Shown here one piece after another: positions 33,792 to 42,712 of a stretch of 64,000 bases of DNA. Location: positions 1 to 64,000 of the forward strand of contig JAFGMI010000019.1 in the NCBI GenBank assembly GCA_016927595.1, given 5' to 3'. Made by a program: the position numbers and the translations under genes. Every line of letters starts with the position of its first letter. Positions within the stretch are counted from its first letter, which is position 1. The notes under the pieces were generated by a model. That model searched no databases. It worked only from the letters and a program-made list of their open reading frames with translations, and had not been told where the DNA came from. The DNA is from Melioribacteraceae bacterium (GTDB lineage: Bacteria; Bacteroidota; Ignavibacteria; Ignavibacteriales; Melioribacteraceae).

Positions 33792-34166
33792 ATGATGATT
33801 TTAAAACATGAAGACAGAGTAGACGCTTTGATAAACCAGTTCTGGAAAAGCGGGTATCTGACCATTAGCAGAAAGCACGGTACTTTTCTACCTGCTCCGA
33901 AACCCGTAGGCAGTTATGAAATCGATGCTGTGGGCAGATACAAAAAAGCCTATGTTTTCGGACTCATTCTAGGAGAACGTGAGATTGCCGATCCTAAACT
34001 GTTAAATAAAATAAAATACTTGTCTTCAAGAAATACCAAGTACTCTAATAAACGAATAAAGTTGTTCTTGGGCGTTCAGAAACATCTTGCCTCCAAATTA
34101 AATTCGATCCTTCAGGAACTCCCTGCCGATAACAGAAAAAATATACAGATACATATCATCAGCTGA
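33792..34166 (+). CDS. Hypothetical protein, possibly degenerate PD-(D/E)XK nuclease-like
   Basis: 124 aa, no signal. A helical start (HEDRVDALINQFWKSGYLTISR) is followed by a region GSYEIDAVGRYKKAYVFGLILGE that is laid out like the core of a restriction-endonuclease fold: an Asp at the end of one strand and a second hydrophobic strand. The expected E-x-K at the end of the second strand reads G-L-I, so catalysis by that site is doubtful. The C-terminal half is basic (RNTKYSNKRIKLFLG). I cannot assign a family. Lying 16 bp after the WYL gene in the lexA transcript, it is a candidate DNA-damage-induced protein. Confidence 0.55.
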   Translation: MMILKHEDRVDALINQFWKSGYLTISRKHGTFLPAPKPVGSYEIDAVGRYKKAYVFGLILGEREIADPKLLNKIKYLSSRNTKYSNKRIKLFLGVQKHLASKLNSILQELPADNRKNIQIHIIS

Positions 34167-34276
34167 ATCTTCCATTAAAAATTGATGGTTCCCAAAAAAT
34201 CCTGACACAAAAGTTTAATCCGGTTGTATAAGACTGCGAATCCAAGGTATTAAAATCCGTTAAAGCCTTGAATTTC

Positions 34277-34305
34277 TTGACTTTGCACGGATGGTAGCCT
34301 ATTTT
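34277..34305 (+). promoter_or_regulatory. Promoter of the uppS-bamA-lipid A supercluster
   Basis: TTGACT (34277-34282), a 17-base spacer, TATTTT (34300-34305), giving a start near 34312. It is the only good promoter-like sequence found before the 20-kb run of plus-strand envelope genes. Its predicted start rules out the ORF-track TTG at 34308 as the uppS initiation codon. Confidence 0.6.
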
Positions 34306-34337
34306 AGTTGGTTCGTAAAAAAATATTTGGGAAAGCT

Positions 34338-35156
34338 TTGGCAAAGACTTTAAATGCCGCAAAAATCTCTGAAATCGAGAAGGTAAAAGCAAACGGAAAC
34401 ATTCCAAAGCATATTGCCATAATCATGGATGGCAATGGCAGATGGGCTAAAAGGAAAGGTCTGCCTAGAGTTGCAGGGCATCAACGCGGAATCGAAACTG
34501 TAAGAGAGATTGTTGAGGCTTGTATCAGTCTAGGAGTAGATTATTTAACATTATATACCTTTTCAACTGAGAACTGGAAACGTCCCAAAGACGAAGTGTC
34601 TACGCTGATGCGGCTAATTGTAAAAAGTCTCCGCGATGAAACCGACGAATTACATGCCAACAATATCAGGCTTACAACAATAGGCGATATTTCGAAACTT
34701 CCGGATATTGTTCGGGAAGAACTCAATGATGCTTTTGAAAAAACCCGCAACAATACTAAAATGGTGCTTAACCTTGCTTTAAGTTACAGCGGGAGATGGG
34801 AAATAACCGAAGCAGTTAAAAATATCGCCGAATTAGTGAAGAAAGGATTGGATACTTCGGATATAACCGAAGAACTTATCAGTAACAATCTTACTACAAA
34901 AAATATCCCCGATCCGGACCTACTTATCCGAAGCGGAGGTGAACTGAGAGTCAGTAATTTTTTACTCTGGCAGATAGCCTATTCGGAAATATTTGTTACC
35001 AATATACTTTGGCCTGAATTCAATTACTCGACTTTGCTCGATGCTGTTAATGATTTTCAGAACAGGGAAAGAAGATTTGGGTTGGTGAGCGAGCAATTAA
35101 AAAATTATTCCAAACAGGGAAAGAATGAATCTAAATACTCGAAGCAAGTGGTTTAG
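34338..35156 (+). CDS. uppS: Undecaprenyl diphosphate synthase
   Basis: 272 aa cis-prenyltransferase that builds the C55 lipid carrier for peptidoglycan and O-glycans. Motifs: IAIIMDGNGRWAKRKGLPRVAGHQRG (catalytic Asp and phosphate-binding Arg), LTLYTFSTENWKRP, and PDLLIRSGGELRVSNFLLWQIAYSE. I choose the TTG at 34338, with GGGAA upstream, over the TTG at 34308, which lies before the predicted transcription start. The first clearly conserved residues begin some 25 codons later, so the exact start is uncertain. Its end overlaps bamA by 32 bp, the first link of a long co-directional envelope operon. Confidence 0.93.
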   Translation: MAKTLNAAKISEIEKVKANGNIPKHIAIIMDGNGRWAKRKGLPRVAGHQRGIETVREIVEACISLGVDYLTLYTFSTENWKRPKDEVSTLMRLIVKSLRDETDELHANNIRLTTIGDISKLPDIVREELNDAFEKTRNNTKMVLNLALSYSGRWEITEAVKNIAELVKKGLDTSDITEELISNNLTTKNIPDPDLLIRSGGELRVSNFLLWQIAYSEIFVTNILWPEFNYSTLLDAVNDFQNRERRFGLVSEQLKNYSKQGKNESKYSKQVV

Positions 35157-37623
35157 TTTATCTATTGTTATTCTGCTGATCCTTGCAACAGCAAATTATG
35201 CGCAGCTGAAAAAAAAGAACTATCAGATATTGGGTATTTCCGTTTTAGGCAATAAGACTGCAGATGCTTCAACTATAATTGCAAACAGCGGCTTGAAGGT
35301 AGGCGGTGAAATTGAAATACCGGGAGATCAGACCCTCAATGCGATTAAAAGACTGTGGGCGCTCGGAATATTCAAACCTAATATAGAAATTGTAGTGGAA
35401 AAGAAAATTGATAATGGTGTTTTCCTTCAAATTAATCTGGAAGAATTTCCAAGAATTGAAAAATGCATTATTATAGGTAATGACGAGATTGATGAAGATG
35501 AAATCCAAAAAAAGATTTCATTCACAACAGGTCAGATACTCAAGTCGCAGGAAATTTACAGGGTTAAAAATAAAATAAAATCTCTCTATGACGAGGAAGG
35601 ATATTTGAACGCCGAAATCGAGCCCAAATTGTATTCATTCTTCAAAGCTGATACATCCGATGATGAGATAACAGTTACATGGAGGTACGAAAACGACTGG
35701 TCTGATGAATACGAAACCGTTTATGATTATGAGCCCGAATCACGCATTGATATAATAAATAAAATAGATCAAAGAAAATTGTTGATCTACGAAATAGATG
35801 AAGGCGATGAAGTTATAGTACAACAGATCCGCTTCAACGGAAATGAAGCTTTTGATGACGATGACCTAAAAAGTGAATTCGAAGAAACTGTTGAGGATGC
35901 ATGGTGGAGATTTTTTTCAAGTGCTAATCTGAACCGGGAAGAATATGAAAAGGATAAAGAATTAATTACAAATTTCTACAGGAAAAATGGTTACAGGGAC
36001 TTTCAGATTCTCAACGATTCTCTTATTTATTCCAGTGACAACAATTATGTAGATATCGTGCTCAACGTTTACGAGGGTCCGCAGTACATAATAAGAAATA
36101 TTGTCTGGGAAGGTAATACAGTTTATGATGATGAAACTCTGAATCAAAGACTCAATTTCAGGCGTGGTGATATATATGATTATGAAAGATTTAATCAGAA
36201 TTTGAGATTCAATGAAAAGCAAACTGATGTATCCTCTCTCTATCAGGATAACGGTTATCTTGGTTTTAACTTAGATGCTAAAGAAGAAAGAATCGGCAAT
36301 GACTCGCTGGATATTATCATTAGAGTAATGGAAAACAACAGATTTAAGATTGGTAAGATTGATATTTCTGGCAATACAAGGACTAAAGACAACGTTATAA
36401 GAAGAGAGTTGTACACAGTTCCCGGAGATTATTTCAGCAGACAAAACACAATTTCATCAATTCAGCAGCTGGCGAATTTGCAGTATTTTAATGTAGAAAA
36501 ACTTTACCAGAATGGTGTTGAACCGCGTCCCGTTAACGACAGTACCGTTAATATATCTTATAACGTAGAAGAAAAGTCAAGTGATTATCTTAATGCTTCA
36601 GTAGGTTACAGCGGCGCATTCGGATTCAGCGGTGCTGTCGGAGTCACATTAACAAACTTTTCAATTACCGAACCGTTCCAGATGGGTGGCGGACAAATTC
36701 TTAATTTTAACTGGCAGTTCGGCGTTGGCAACTTTTACAGAACATTTTCGCTCGGTTTTACCGAACCATGGTTTTTAGATACTCCTACTTCTGTCGGATT
36801 CGATTTATTTGATACCAGACAAAGATACGTTTACGATCTTAGACAATCTGGTATAACCTTAAGAGTAGGAAGAAGACTGACCTGGCCCGACAGATATTTC
36901 TATGTCCAGGCAATGGGGAGATTTCAGTACAATGATGTTATAGACGGAAGAAATTTCTACACAGAGGGTTTGTCAAGACAGTACACTGTAGGAACTACCA
37001 TAAGCAGGAACGATATCGACAATCCTATATTCCCTTCGAGGGGCTCAAAGATATCATTTAATGCCGAGTTATCGGGCGGACCGTTTTTACCGGGTAATGT
37101 TGATTATTACAAACTGGATTTCACTGCAGATTTTTACAGACGGCTTTTGAACTCGAACAGGCTCGCATTATATGCCGGTGTAAGTATGGGATTTCTTGAT
37201 GAATTAACCGCAGGCACCTTAATCCAACCTTTTGAATTTTATTTTATGGGCGGCAACGGGTTGGTTATAGCAACCTCCCCACTGCGCGGTTATGACGATA
37301 GGAGTGTAGGCCCAAAATCTGATTCCGGATTTGAATTGGGCGGCAGAGTTATGACAAAATATACGCTCGAACTGAGAGCCGCACTGGCATTGGAACCAAT
37401 GCCGATCTATGTTTTAGCTTTCGCTGAAGCGGGCAATGTTTACAGAAATTTATCAAATACAGACCTGTTTGATTTGAAAAGGTCTGCTGGCGTGGGGGCA
37501 AGATTATTGGTGAACCCGATTGGGTTAATCGGTTTCGACTTTGGTTACGGCTTCGATCGGATGAGCGTGAATGGGAAAAATCCCGAGTGGCTGTTCCATT
37601 TTCAGTTTGGCAGAGGTTTTTAA
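35125..37623 (+). CDS. bamA: Outer-membrane protein assembly factor BamA
   Basis: 832 aa. Signal peptide 1-26 (cut after ANYAQ), five POTRA repeats to about residue 470 and a C-terminal 16-strand Omp85 barrel. Seen: the POTRA pattern (ISVLGNKTADASTIIANSGLKVGG; later IDISGNTRTKDNVIRRELYTVPGD), the barrel entry (DYLNASVGYSGAFG), the conserved lid-loop PLRGYDDRSVGP (the VRGF/Y motif) and a terminal aromatic (FQFGRGF). An acidic insertion around residues 170-240 (DTSDDEITVTWRYEND, YETVYDYEPES) lengthens the POTRA 2/3 region. BamA folds and inserts outer-membrane beta-barrels. The skp chaperone genes follow at once. Confidence 0.95.
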   Translation: MNLNTRSKWFSLSIVILLILATANYAQLKKKNYQILGISVLGNKTADASTIIANSGLKVGGEIEIPGDQTLNAIKRLWALGIFKPNIEIVVEKKIDNGVFLQINLEEFPRIEKCIIIGNDEIDEDEIQKKISFTTGQILKSQEIYRVKNKIKSLYDEEGYLNAEIEPKLYSFFKADTSDDEITVTWRYENDWSDEYETVYDYEPESRIDIINKIDQRKLLIYEIDEGDEVIVQQIRFNGNEAFDDDDLKSEFEETVEDAWWRFFSSANLNREEYEKDKELITNFYRKNGYRDFQILNDSLIYSSDNNYVDIVLNVYEGPQYIIRNIVWEGNTVYDDETLNQRLNFRRGDIYDYERFNQNLRFNEKQTDVSSLYQDNGYLGFNLDAKEERIGNDSLDIIIRVMENNRFKIGKIDISGNTRTKDNVIRRELYTVPGDYFSRQNTISSIQQLANLQYFNVEKLYQNGVEPRPVNDSTVNISYNVEEKSSDYLNASVGYSGAFGFSGAVGVTLTNFSITEPFQMGGGQILNFNWQFGVGNFYRTFSLGFTEPWFLDTPTSVGFDLFDTRQRYVYDLRQSGITLRVGRRLTWPDRYFYVQAMGRFQYNDVIDGRNFYTEGLSRQYTVGTTISRNDIDNPIFPSRGSKISFNAELSGGPFLPGNVDYYKLDFTADFYRRLLNSNRLALYAGVSMGFLDELTAGTLIQPFEFYFMGGNGLVIATSPLRGYDDRSVGPKSDSGFELGGRVMTKYTLELRAALALEPMPIYVLAFAEAGNVYRNLSNTDLFDLKRSAGVGARLLVNPIGLIGFDFGYGFDRMSVNGKNPEWLFHFQFGRGF

Positions 37624-37648
37624 TTATAATTAAAAAATAGAGGTTATC

Positions 37649-38176
37649 GTGAAACAATTAATATTCTTTTTTATACTTTTAATTTCATCATCAGCATTAT
37701 TCGGACAGATGCAGCAGAAAATAGGCTACGTTAATTCTCAGACTATTCTCGAGCAATATCCCCCTGCAATTAAAGCTCAGAGTGATCTTGATGCACTTGC
37801 TGCAAAGTTTACAAAAGTACGCGATTCTATGGTTACCGATCTTCAGAACTCTTATACAAATTATGAAAAACAAAAAGAAATGATGACACCGGATAAGCAG
37901 CGCGAAACTCAACAGGGTCTTGTACTAAAACAGCAACAGATTCAACGATACGAACAGGAAAAATTCGGTCAGCAGAACGGTGAGTTATTCATGAAGAACG
38001 AAGAAATTTTCGCACCTGTAAAAGCTCAGATTATGGAAGGTATAAACGAAGTCGCTAAATTAGAAGGAATGAATTTTATTTTCGATAAAGCCGGCGACGT
38101 TATATTATTATATGCTGACGATGCTTTCGATATAACGTTTAAGGTTCTCGATCATCTTAAAAGGGGTAAAAAATAA
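37649..38176 (+). CDS. OmpH/Skp-family periplasmic chaperone (copy 1)
   Basis: 175 aa. Signal peptide 1-20 (LFGQ). A short beta segment, IGYVNSQTILEQYP, starts the trimerisation core; residues 45-125 are the long helical tentacle rich in Gln, Lys and Glu; the C-terminal MNFIFDKAGDVILLYADDAFDIT completes the core. Skp trimers hold unfolded outer-membrane proteins on the way to BamA. It is followed 17 bp later by a clear paralogue, a tandem duplication between bamA and lpxD. Confidence 0.9.
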   Translation: MKQLIFFFILLISSSALFGQMQQKIGYVNSQTILEQYPPAIKAQSDLDALAAKFTKVRDSMVTDLQNSYTNYEKQKEMMTPDKQRETQQGLVLKQQQIQRYEQEKFGQQNGELFMKNEEIFAPVKAQIMEGINEVAKLEGMNFIFDKAGDVILLYADDAFDITFKVLDHLKRGKK

Positions 38177-38193
38177 ATTACTTTGGGGGAACT

Positions 38194-38700
38194 ATGAAAA
38201 GGTTAACTCTCTGTTTATTATTTGTCTCGGGCATTGCGTTTGCTCAACTGAATATCGGATATATTGATTCCGATACAATTATGAAGGAATATTCAGACGC
38301 ACAGGACGCTCAAAAAAAACTTGATGCTCTTATCGCAGAATGGCGGGAAGAAATATCTAAAATGGAACGCGACTTCAACCAGAAATACGATGATTACGAA
38401 AAACGAAAACTCATTATGAGTGAACAAAAACGAGTTGAAGTTGAAAAAGAACTTGTTAAAATGGAAGAGGATATTTCGAAATACAGACAGGAAAAATTCG
38501 GGGTGAACGGGGAGTTGTTCAAGAACCAGGAAGAGATTATGAAACCTGTTCAAAATAAAATATTCAATATCATCCAGGAAATTGCCGAAGAGGATGATCT
38601 TGATTTCGTGTTTGACCGAAGCGGTGATATTTTGTTTCTTTATGCCAAGGACGAATACGACATAACTAATCGTGTTCTGGAAAAATTAAAAACGCAATAA
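38194..38700 (+). CDS. OmpH/Skp-family periplasmic chaperone (copy 2)
   Basis: 168 aa. Signal peptide 1-18 (IAFAQ). The core IGYIDSDTIMKEYSDAQ, a charged coiled-coil arm (residues 40-115) and the C-terminal LDFVFDRSGDILFLYAKDEYDIT parallel copy 1. The tentacle composition differs: this copy is richer in Glu/Arg, copy 1 in Gln/Met. That suggests distinct client preferences or heterotrimers, an inference. The stop codon directly abuts the lpxD ATG, so the two are translationally coupled. Confidence 0.9.
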   Translation: MKRLTLCLLFVSGIAFAQLNIGYIDSDTIMKEYSDAQDAQKKLDALIAEWREEISKMERDFNQKYDDYEKRKLIMSEQKRVEVEKELVKMEEDISKYRQEKFGVNGELFKNQEEIMKPVQNKIFNIIQEIAEEDDLDFVFDRSGDILFLYAKDEYDITNRVLEKLKTQ

Positions 38701-39759
38701 ATGAAATTAACGGTAAAAGATGTCGCCGACTTAGTCGGCGGCACTATTAATGGTGATCCGGATTGTGAGATATCGAATGTCTCTAAAATTCATGAAGCTG
38801 CTAAAGGCGATTTAACCTTCCTGTATCTGTCATCATATGAAAAATACATCGACACCACTTCTGCTTCCGCTGTTATTGTAAAGAAAGGTCAGGCAAAAAA
38901 AAGAGACGATTTAACACTAATTGAAGTTGATAAACCTGAACTGGCATTTCAAATTGTAATCAGGAAATATTTTACCTATAAACTAAAAATTAACGGGATT
39001 GACCCTTCAGCATCTATAGACGAAGGTGTTGTGCTGGGTAAAAATGTCAGTATCGGAAAAAATGTGGTCGTTTCAGCTAATTGCTCCGTGGGTGATAATT
39101 CTACAATAATGCACAATACTGTTCTTCTCGATAATGTTAAAATTGGTGCTTCGACTTTGATCTACCCGAATGTAACAGTACGGGAGAATTGTATTATAGG
39201 CAATGAAGTAATAATTCATTCCGGAACTGTGATAGGTTCAGACGGATTCGGATACGCACCGCGAAGTGAAGGCGGTTACGATAAGATTCCTCAAATCGGG
39301 AATGTGGTACTGGAAGATGAGGTTGAGATCGGTTCAAATGTATCAATAGACAGAGCTGCTATCGGATCGACAATAATTAAAAAAGGGACAAAGATTGATA
39401 ACCTGGTACAGATTGCACACAACGTTGAAGTGGGTGAAAATACAGCCATTTCGGCTCAGGCCGGAATAGCAGGAAGCACAAAATTAGGTAAAAATTGTAT
39501 ACTGGCAGGTCAGGTGGGAATAACGGGACACATCGAAATAACAGACGGAGTAATTATCGGTGCCCAGAGCGGTATTTCGAAAACCATTACCAAACCAGGA
39601 AAGTATTTCGGCTACCCGGCAAAGGAATTGGGTCAGAGTTTAAGACTGGAAGGACATTTTAGAAATTTTCCTCTGTATGTTGAGAGAATAAAAAAGCTCG
39701 AGACTGAAATTGATTCACTAAAAAAGCAACTGGATAAAATAACCGAGGGTGATAAATAA
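38701..39759 (+). CDS. lpxD: UDP-3-O-acylglucosamine N-acyltransferase
   Basis: 352 aa cytosolic lipid A enzyme that adds the second acyl chain, the third step of the pathway. An N-terminal uridine-binding domain (residues 1-95, IHEAAKGDLTFLYLSSYEKYI) is followed by a left-handed beta-helix of hexapeptide repeats (100-320) with the catalytic His in VQIAHNVEVGENTAISAQAGIAGST. A C-terminal coiled coil (ERIKKLETEIDSLKKQL) ends the protein. The start abuts the skp stop, and the stop shares one base with lpxC-fabZ. Confidence 0.95.
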   Translation: MKLTVKDVADLVGGTINGDPDCEISNVSKIHEAAKGDLTFLYLSSYEKYIDTTSASAVIVKKGQAKKRDDLTLIEVDKPELAFQIVIRKYFTYKLKINGIDPSASIDEGVVLGKNVSIGKNVVVSANCSVGDNSTIMHNTVLLDNVKIGASTLIYPNVTVRENCIIGNEVIIHSGTVIGSDGFGYAPRSEGGYDKIPQIGNVVLEDEVEIGSNVSIDRAAIGSTIIKKGTKIDNLVQIAHNVEVGENTAISAQAGIAGSTKLGKNCILAGQVGITGHIEITDGVIIGAQSGISKTITKPGKYFGYPAKELGQSLRLEGHFRNFPLYVERIKKLETEIDSLKKQLDKITEGDK

Positions 39760-41180
39760 TGCTACAAATGCAGCGAAGTATTAAGAAACCGATTTCAATT
39801 TCAGGTGCAGGTCTGCATACCGGAACTTCCTGTACCATGACATTCAAACCGGCTCCTGAAAATTACGGAATCAAATTCGTAAGGACTGATATGGGCGCCA
39901 GTCCGGAAATTCCTGCTACAACTGATTATGTTATAGACACATCCCGCGGCACGACGCTTGGTATTGGTGATGCTAAAGTGCACACGGTTGAACACGTGCT
40001 CTCTGCTGTGGTAGGTTTACAGATAGACAATATTAGAATTGAACTCGATGGCATTGAACCTCCGGTCGGTGACGGTAGCGCTATGCCGTATGTTGAAAAA
40101 TTGCTCGAGAGTGGTTTTGTGGAACAGGCTGAACCGAAAGACTATCTCATAATCGATGAAACTGTAATGTATCATGATGAGGATGCTCAAATTGATATAG
40201 TCGCTCTTCCTATGGACGATTACAGAATAAGCGTGATGGTCGACTATAAAAATCCTGCTCTAGGCAGTCAGCACTCCGGTTTATTCAGCCTGGAAAAAGA
40301 ATTTGTAAGCGAGTTTGCGCCTACCAGAACATTTTGTTTCCTGAGCGAAGTTGAAGCTCTCGCCGATCAGGGTCTTATAAAGGGAGGCAACCTTGATAAC
40401 GCAGTTGTTATTGTAGATCATGAAGTTAAGCAGGACCGTCTGGACGCATTAACAAAAAAGTTAGGTTTAACCGATTCAATATCAGTTGGTAAAAACGGAT
40501 TCCTTAATGAGAAAAGTCTTCGTTTTAAAAATGAACCTGTAAGACACAAGTTGCTCGATATGATCGGCGATTTAGCATTGATAGGCGCTCCGATAAAAGC
40601 GCAAATTCTTGCAGCCCGCCCCGGACACAAAGCAAATATCGAGTTTGCAAAAAAAATAAGAAAGCTTTATCAGCAAAAAAAACTTGTTAAGAAATATCAG
40701 AATGTTAAAAAGGAAGGCGTTGTTTTAGATACAAATGCGATCATGAAAATTCTTCCGCATCGCTATCCTTTCCTTCTGGTAGATAAGATAGTGGATCTTC
40801 AATTCGATAAAAAAGTAACCGGTATAAAATCTGTAACAATGAACGAATTATTCTTCCAGGGACACTTCCCTGGTCAGCCTGTTATGCCGGGTGTATTAAT
40901 TATTGAAGCAATGGCACAATGCGGCGGTATACTTCTTTTAAATTCTTTCCCGGATCCGTCTGAAAAACTTGTGATGTTCATGAAAATTGATAATGCAAAA
41001 TTCAGGAAACCCGTCGTACCCGGCGATCAGCTTGTAATGGAAGCTGAATTAGTCGAGAAAAAATCAAAATATGTTTCAATCAGGGGGAAAGCTTTTGTAG
41101 ATACTAAAATTGTCGCAGAAGCTGAATTTATGGCTGCGATAGTGGATAAAGAAAATAAGGAAGCTCAACAGTATGATTGA
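39759..41180 (+). CDS. lpxC/fabZ: LpxC-FabZ bifunctional fusion (lipid A deacetylase / 3-hydroxyacyl-ACP dehydratase)
   Basis: 473 aa. Residues 1-305 are LpxC, the committed zinc deacetylase of lipid A: GAGLHTGT, the zinc His in VHTVEHVLSAVVGL, FAPTRTFCF, and RHKLLDMIGDLALIG with the other ligands. Residues about 325-470 are FabZ: ILPHRYPFLLVDKIVDL with the catalytic His, and FFQGHFPGQPVMPGVLIIEAMAQ with the catalytic acid. The fusion is known in the Bacteroidota/Chlorobiota lineage. It links fatty-acid elongation to the hydroxyacyl supply for lipid A. Its end overlaps lpxA by 8 bp. Confidence 0.96.
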   Translation: MLQMQRSIKKPISISGAGLHTGTSCTMTFKPAPENYGIKFVRTDMGASPEIPATTDYVIDTSRGTTLGIGDAKVHTVEHVLSAVVGLQIDNIRIELDGIEPPVGDGSAMPYVEKLLESGFVEQAEPKDYLIIDETVMYHDEDAQIDIVALPMDDYRISVMVDYKNPALGSQHSGLFSLEKEFVSEFAPTRTFCFLSEVEALADQGLIKGGNLDNAVVIVDHEVKQDRLDALTKKLGLTDSISVGKNGFLNEKSLRFKNEPVRHKLLDMIGDLALIGAPIKAQILAARPGHKANIEFAKKIRKLYQQKKLVKKYQNVKKEGVVLDTNAIMKILPHRYPFLLVDKIVDLQFDKKVTGIKSVTMNELFFQGHFPGQPVMPGVLIIEAMAQCGGILLLNSFPDPSEKLVMFMKIDNAKFRKPVVPGDQLVMEAELVEKKSKYVSIRGKAFVDTKIVAEAEFMAAIVDKENKEAQQYD

Positions 41181-41949
41181 ACAACATCCTACTGCCATCA
41201 TTGCTAGAAATGCGCAACTGGGTAGTAATATTTCCGTAGGACCATTTGTTTATATTGAAGATGATGTTGAAATAGGCGATAATTGTAAGATTGGTCCTCA
41301 TGTATGTATTTACAGCGGGGCAATAATCGGCAATAATGTAAATATTCTCCAGGGCGCTTCAATATCCAACATTCCCCAGGACCTTAAGTATGCCGGTGAA
41401 AAGGCTCAATTTTATATCGGCGACAATACGATTATCAGAGAATTTGTTACGCTGCATAAGGGTACTTCGGAAACAGGTTTTTCAAGAATCGGCAGCAATT
41501 GTCTTCTTATGGCTTATACACACGTAGCTCACGACTGTATCGTCGGCGATAATTGTATTATAGCAAATTCCGTACAAATAGGCGGACACGTTGAAATAGA
41601 AAGCAACGTGATTATCGGAGGAGCTACACCAGTTCATCAGTTCAGCAAAATAGGGCAGCATGCAATGATTGGCGGCGGCTTTAGAGTAATTGCTGATGTT
41701 CCGCCGTATGTACTGGCAGCCGGTGAACCGTTAAAATATTCCGGTTTGAATGTTGTGGGTTTACGAAGAAGAGGATTTTCAAATGAAGATATTGCCTCAC
41801 TGAAAGATGCATACAACCTTCTTTACAGTTCGGGGCTGAATATTTCACAGGCTAAAATAAAAATTGCAGAAGTTTATATAGATCATCCTTTAGTAAAAAA
41901 CATTCTAGACTTTCTGGAAAGAAGTAACAGAACCATAATAAGAAAATGA
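41173..41949 (+). CDS. lpxA: UDP-N-acetylglucosamine acyltransferase
   Basis: 258 aa cytosolic enzyme for the first acylation of UDP-GlcNAc in lipid A synthesis. Left-handed beta-helix of hexapeptide repeats from residue 5 to 190, the SNIPQDLKYAGEKAQFYIGDNTIIREFVTLHKGT stretch in the LpxA layout, the catalytic His in AYTHVAHDCIVGDN, and the C-terminal helical domain starting at GLNVVGLRRRGF. The order lpxD, lpxC-fabZ, lpxA is the usual one. The stop overlaps the next gene by 4 bp. Confidence 0.95.
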   Translation: MIEQHPTAIIARNAQLGSNISVGPFVYIEDDVEIGDNCKIGPHVCIYSGAIIGNNVNILQGASISNIPQDLKYAGEKAQFYIGDNTIIREFVTLHKGTSETGFSRIGSNCLLMAYTHVAHDCIVGDNCIIANSVQIGGHVEIESNVIIGGATPVHQFSKIGQHAMIGGGFRVIADVPPYVLAAGEPLKYSGLNVVGLRRRGFSNEDIASLKDAYNLLYSSGLNISQAKIKIAEVYIDHPLVKNILDFLERSNRTIIRK

Positions 41950-42695
41950 TTTGGCACTTAATATCAGATGGTGAGAAATCCGGCAGTTACAATATGGGAG
42001 TCGACATTGAGCTCGCAAAAAACTGCCCGGACGATGAGGCTTTCCTAAGGCTTTATCGGTGGAAACCTTATTGCATTTCATTAGGAGCCAATCAGGATAA
42101 AAGTGATCTGGATATTGCGAAGGTTGAACGTGACGGACTCGAAATAGTAAAACGACCAACCGGCGGCAGAGCTGTACTTCATGCAGAGGAACTTACTTAC
42201 TCAGTAAATTTACCGACAAGCATCGGTCTAACAGCAAAAGAAATATACAATAAAATCTCGGTTTCGATTATAAAAGGGCTTCAGCTTTTCGACCCGGCAT
42301 TTAATGATCTTACATTGGAGGATGAAACACCGTTTTTCCCTGCCTTATTAAAGAAACCCGAGGGTATACTGTGTTTCAGCACTACATCGAAAAATGAAAT
42401 TAAGTACAGAAACATGAAGCTGGTAGGCAGTGCACAAAGAAAATTGAACAACGTTATTCTTCAGCACGGATCAATACTATGCGGTAAATATCACAGAAGA
42501 CTAACCGGATATTTAAACCCGAGCGGTGTAAAAGAGAACCACCTTGATTCAGTAACAACCGAAATCGAATCTGTTACCGGTAAAAATGTTGACTACAGTA
42601 TTTTGAGAAAATGTATCGTTGAAGGCTTCAAACAAACATGGCAAATAGAAGAGATGATAATATTAAATTACTCTCTGCTGCCGGAATACAATTAA
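41946..42695 (+). CDS. Lipoate/octanoyl transferase family protein (LipM/LplA-like)
   Basis: 249 aa, biotin/lipoate ligase (BPL/LPL) fold. Seen: LYRWKPYCISLGANQ, the family motif VKRPTGGRAVLHAEELTYSVNLP, a Cys in GILCFSTTSKNEI where LipM-type octanoyltransferases keep their acyl-thioester Cys, and LVGSAQRKLNNVILQHGSIL. The LipM reaction would move octanoyl from acyl carrier protein to a lipoyl domain. A lipoate ligase is the alternative. It is joined to lpxA by an ATGA overlap, so a lipoylation gene is embedded in the lipid A operon; both use acyl-ACP. Confidence 0.82.
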   Translation: MIWHLISDGEKSGSYNMGVDIELAKNCPDDEAFLRLYRWKPYCISLGANQDKSDLDIAKVERDGLEIVKRPTGGRAVLHAEELTYSVNLPTSIGLTAKEIYNKISVSIIKGLQLFDPAFNDLTLEDETPFFPALLKKPEGILCFSTTSKNEIKYRNMKLVGSAQRKLNNVILQHGSILCGKYHRRLTGYLNPSGVKENHLDSVTTEIESVTGKNVDYSILRKCIVEGFKQTWQIEEMIILNYSLLPEYN

Positions 42696-42712
42696 ATAAA
42701 CCCGCTTAAAAA

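Noticed and set aside
39759-41180. Possible missed stop or assembly fusion of lpxC and fabZ
   Set aside because: The LpxC-FabZ fusion is known in this lineage, and both domains are complete with intact catalytic residues.
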